Source: Gammaproteobacteria bacterium
GTDB taxonomy: Bacteria; Pseudomonadota; Gammaproteobacteria; GCA-001735895
Length of the DNA: 16,169 bases
Direction of reading: 5' to 3'
NCBI GenBank assembly: GCA_029882955.1
Contig: JAOUJX010000042.1
Span: 1-16,169 of the forward strand
This document shows, piece after piece, positions 14,544 to 16,169 of the stretch (its first letter is position 1; every line of letters begins with the position of its first letter). Below the pieces are notes generated by a model. That model was not told where the DNA came from, did no database searches, and was given only the letters and a program-made list of their open reading frames with translations. The position numbers and the translations under genes were made by a program.

Positions 14544-15275
14544 ATGAAATCACTCAAGGCGATTTTTTCATCATTGCTCGATAGCCTGCGTGATTTACTC
14601 CCCATCATCGTCGTGATTGGTTTTTTCCAGCTGGTGATTCTGCAGCAGCCGATTCCCAATTTTGGTGAAATACTAACCGGCATAATTTTTGTCGTTATCG
14701 GTTTAACCTTATTCGTGCAGGGCCTCAACATGGGCTTATTTCCGATTGGCGAATCGATGGCCTACGCCTTCGCCAGCAAGGGTAGCCTGACCTGGTTATT
14801 GTTGTTTGCCTTCGCTTTAGGCTTCGGCACCACGGTTGCCGAACCGGCGCTAATCGCGGTTGCCAAAGAGGCGGCAACAGTCGCTGCTATCGGTAATATG
14901 ATTGAAAATAGCGAGCAGTCCATGAACGCCTACGCTTTTGGCCTGCGCATTACCGTTGCTGTTTCGGTTGGTTTCGCCATTGTGATCGGCGTGTTTCGCA
15001 TTCTTAAAGGCTGGCCGATTCAGTATTTAATTATCGGTGGTTATATCGGCGTTGTTATTATGACCGTGTTCGCGCCTAAAGAAATCATCGGTATCGCCTA
15101 CGACTCCGGCGGTGTCACCACTTCGACCATCACAGTGCCACTGGTTACCGCATTGGGTGTTGGCCTCGCCAGTTCAATCAAAGGACGCAACCCGATGATC
15201 GACGGCTTCGGCTTAATCGCTTTTGCCTCGTTAACACCCATGATTTTCGTCATGGCTTACGGCATGGTAGTTTGA
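14544..15275 (+). CDS. DUF1538 membrane protein, first subunit (UmpA/UmpB-like)
   Basis: A 243-residue integral membrane protein with about six or seven hydrophobic segments. Two conserved polar motifs sit inside membrane segments: GTTVAEPALIAVA (95-107), and YDSGGVTTSTITVP (186-199) followed by GRNPMIDGFGLIAFAS (214-229). These are the hallmarks of DUF1538. A two-gene DUF1538 system from Halomonas (UmpAB) has been reported as a two-component Na+/H+ antiporter; applying that here is inference, and Glu100 is an obvious candidate for ion or proton coupling. The stop codon overlaps or lies within nine bases of the start of the second DUF1538 gene. Which of the two corresponds to UmpA or UmpB is not assigned. 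Confidence 0.85.
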   Translation: MKSLKAIFSSLLDSLRDLLPIIVVIGFFQLVILQQPIPNFGEILTGIIFVVIGLTLFVQGLNMGLFPIGESMAYAFASKGSLTWLLLFAFALGFGTTVAEPALIAVAKEAATVAAIGNMIENSEQSMNAYAFGLRITVAVSVGFAIVIGVFRILKGWPIQYLIIGGYIGVVIMTVFAPKEIIGIAYDSGGVTTSTITVPLVTALGVGLASSIKGRNPMIDGFGLIAFASLTPMIFVMAYGMVV

Positions 15276-15283
15276 TTGCGCTT

Positions 15284-16060
15284 ATGCAGTTGATTATTGA
15301 TTTACTACTGACCATAGCCGCCACCATCTGGGATGTCTTACCGATAGCGATTATTATCTTTGGCTTCCAGTTACTGGTACTGCGCCGACCGATTCCAAAC
15401 CTGAGAAAAATTGTCGCCGGATTCATCCTCGTACTACTGGGACTGGGATTTTTCCTGGAAGGACTGGAAGCTGCTTTATTTCCACTCGGAAAACTCATGG
15501 CACAGCAATTAACCGACCCCGCCTTTATCACCGCAGGAAATACCTCCGGCATCATCGAATGGTCGGATTACAAATGGGTTTATCTGTTTGCCTTCGCCAT
15601 CGGCTTCGCTACTACTATCGCCGAACCCTCGTTGCTCGCAGTCGCGATCAAGGCGAATCAGGTTTCAGCCGGTAGCATCGGCGTCTGGGGGCTACGCATC
15701 GCTGTCGCGATTGGTGTCGCCATCGGCATTGCTCTCGGCGTCTATCGTATCGTCACCGGTACACCGTTGTACTGGTACATCATCACCGGCTATGTTTTCG
15801 TCGTCATACAAACCCTTTACGCACCTCGTATGATTATCGCTCTGGCTTACGATTCGGGCGGGGTTACCACCTCGACGGTGACTGTTCCGCTGGTCGCGGC
15901 ACTGGGACTTGGCCTGTCGACTACAGTGCCGGGGCGCAATCCACTGCTCGATGGCTTTGGCCTGATCGCCTTTGCCAGTCTGTTTCCAATTATGTCTGTT
16001 ATGGCTTACGCTCAGTTATCCGAGTGGCAGGCCAGGCGCAGCAAACAACCTCCAAACTAA
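15284..16060 (+). CDS. DUF1538 membrane protein, second subunit (UmpA/UmpB-like)
   Basis: Paralogue of the preceding protein and its likely partner in a heteromeric transporter. It shares the TTIAEPSLLAVA motif and the YDSGGVTTSTVTVP and GRNPLLDGFGLIAFAS blocks, with an extra loop before the central segment. ATG 15284 is preferred; a TTG at 15272 overlapping the previous stop codon (TTGA) would add four residues, and neither has a clear ribosome binding site, so translation probably depends on coupling. The C-terminus ends in a short basic tail (WQARRSKQ). The stop codon runs directly into the ribosome binding site of the PII-like gene. Family assignment is firm, transport function inferred. 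Confidence 0.85.
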   Translation: MQLIIDLLLTIAATIWDVLPIAIIIFGFQLLVLRRPIPNLRKIVAGFILVLLGLGFFLEGLEAALFPLGKLMAQQLTDPAFITAGNTSGIIEWSDYKWVYLFAFAIGFATTIAEPSLLAVAIKANQVSAGSIGVWGLRIAVAIGVAIGIALGVYRIVTGTPLYWYIITGYVFVVIQTLYAPRMIIALAYDSGGVTTSTVTVPLVAALGLGLSTTVPGRNPLLDGFGLIAFASLFPIMSVMAYAQLSEWQARRSKQPPN

Positions 16061-16072
16061 GGAGATCAAGTT

Positions 16073-16169
16073 ATGCACTTTAAATTAATCATCGCATTTA
16101 CCGAAGATTCGATTACCGAAAAAATCGTTCGCGCCGCCAGGGAAAAAGGCGCCACCGGCTCAACTGTCA
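16073..16169 (+). CDS. PII-like signalling protein, 5' part
   Basis: The first 32 codons, MHFKLIIAFTEDSITEKIV onward to EKGATGSTV, match the beginning of PII-superfamily proteins: a beta strand with KLI, a helix of an acidic/basic mix, and the GATGATV turn. The nucleotide-binding T-loop and later parts lie beyond the window. A strong ribosome binding site, AAGGAG (16059-16064), lies eight bases before the ATG and overlaps the preceding stop codon. Position directly after two DUF1538 transporter genes suggests it binds or gates that transporter, as PII proteins do for AmtB or SbtA. It is truncated by the window edge, so the exact subfamily is open. Confidence 0.75.
   Translation, partial: MHFKLIIAFTEDSITEKIVRAAREKGATGSTV

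Overview
The window looks like chromosomal DNA of a marine-type gammaproteobacterium with intermediate G+C. This is an inference from gene content: a class II B12-dependent ribonucleotide reductase, a RegB/RegA redox two-component pair, a DUF1538 transporter pair with a PII-like protein, and typical proteobacterial signals. No rRNA, tRNA, CRISPR array or intact mobile element was seen.

Layout. 1-1749 is the 3' part of nrdJ, cut by the window edge. 1853-4098 holds two overlapping genes for peptidoglycan trimming: a Tat-signal M15 (VanY-like) carboxypeptidase and an M99 carboxypeptidase. The M99 protein resembles Helicobacter Csd4, including the unusual glutamine zinc ligand. Converging on them (6498-4234) is a large protein with two cyclic-nucleotide-binding-like domains and a patatin phospholipase domain. 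6499-7175 is mostly non-coding. It carries short repeats, small minus-strand reading frames with good ribosome binding sites, and a likely promoter/operator region for the next operon.

7176-11075 is a run of four plus-strand genes: a DAO-family FAD oxidoreductase, a class I glutamine amidotransferase (4-base overlap), a RegB-type quinone/redox-sensing histidine kinase and its RegA-type regulator. 11208-12293 encodes an exported di-haem cytochrome c fused to a rhodanese domain, a plausible but unproven regulon member. 12609-13385 is a membrane diguanylate cyclase and 13555-14061 a DUF2199 protein; both appear more A+T-rich than their surroundings.

14062-14543 is a scar region with the starts of two broken genes pointing at each other: an EamA-type transporter (plus) and a DUF2235 hydrolase (minus). 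14544 to the end is an operon of two DUF1538 membrane proteins, related to the reported UmpA/UmpB two-subunit cation/proton antiporter, followed by the start of a PII-like protein that may gate it.

The points most worth following are the Csd4-like/M15 cell-wall pair outside its usual taxonomic home, the DUF1538 pair with a PII-like subunit, the coupling of RegBA to an FAD oxidoreductase/amidotransferase pair, and the cytochrome c-rhodanese fusion.
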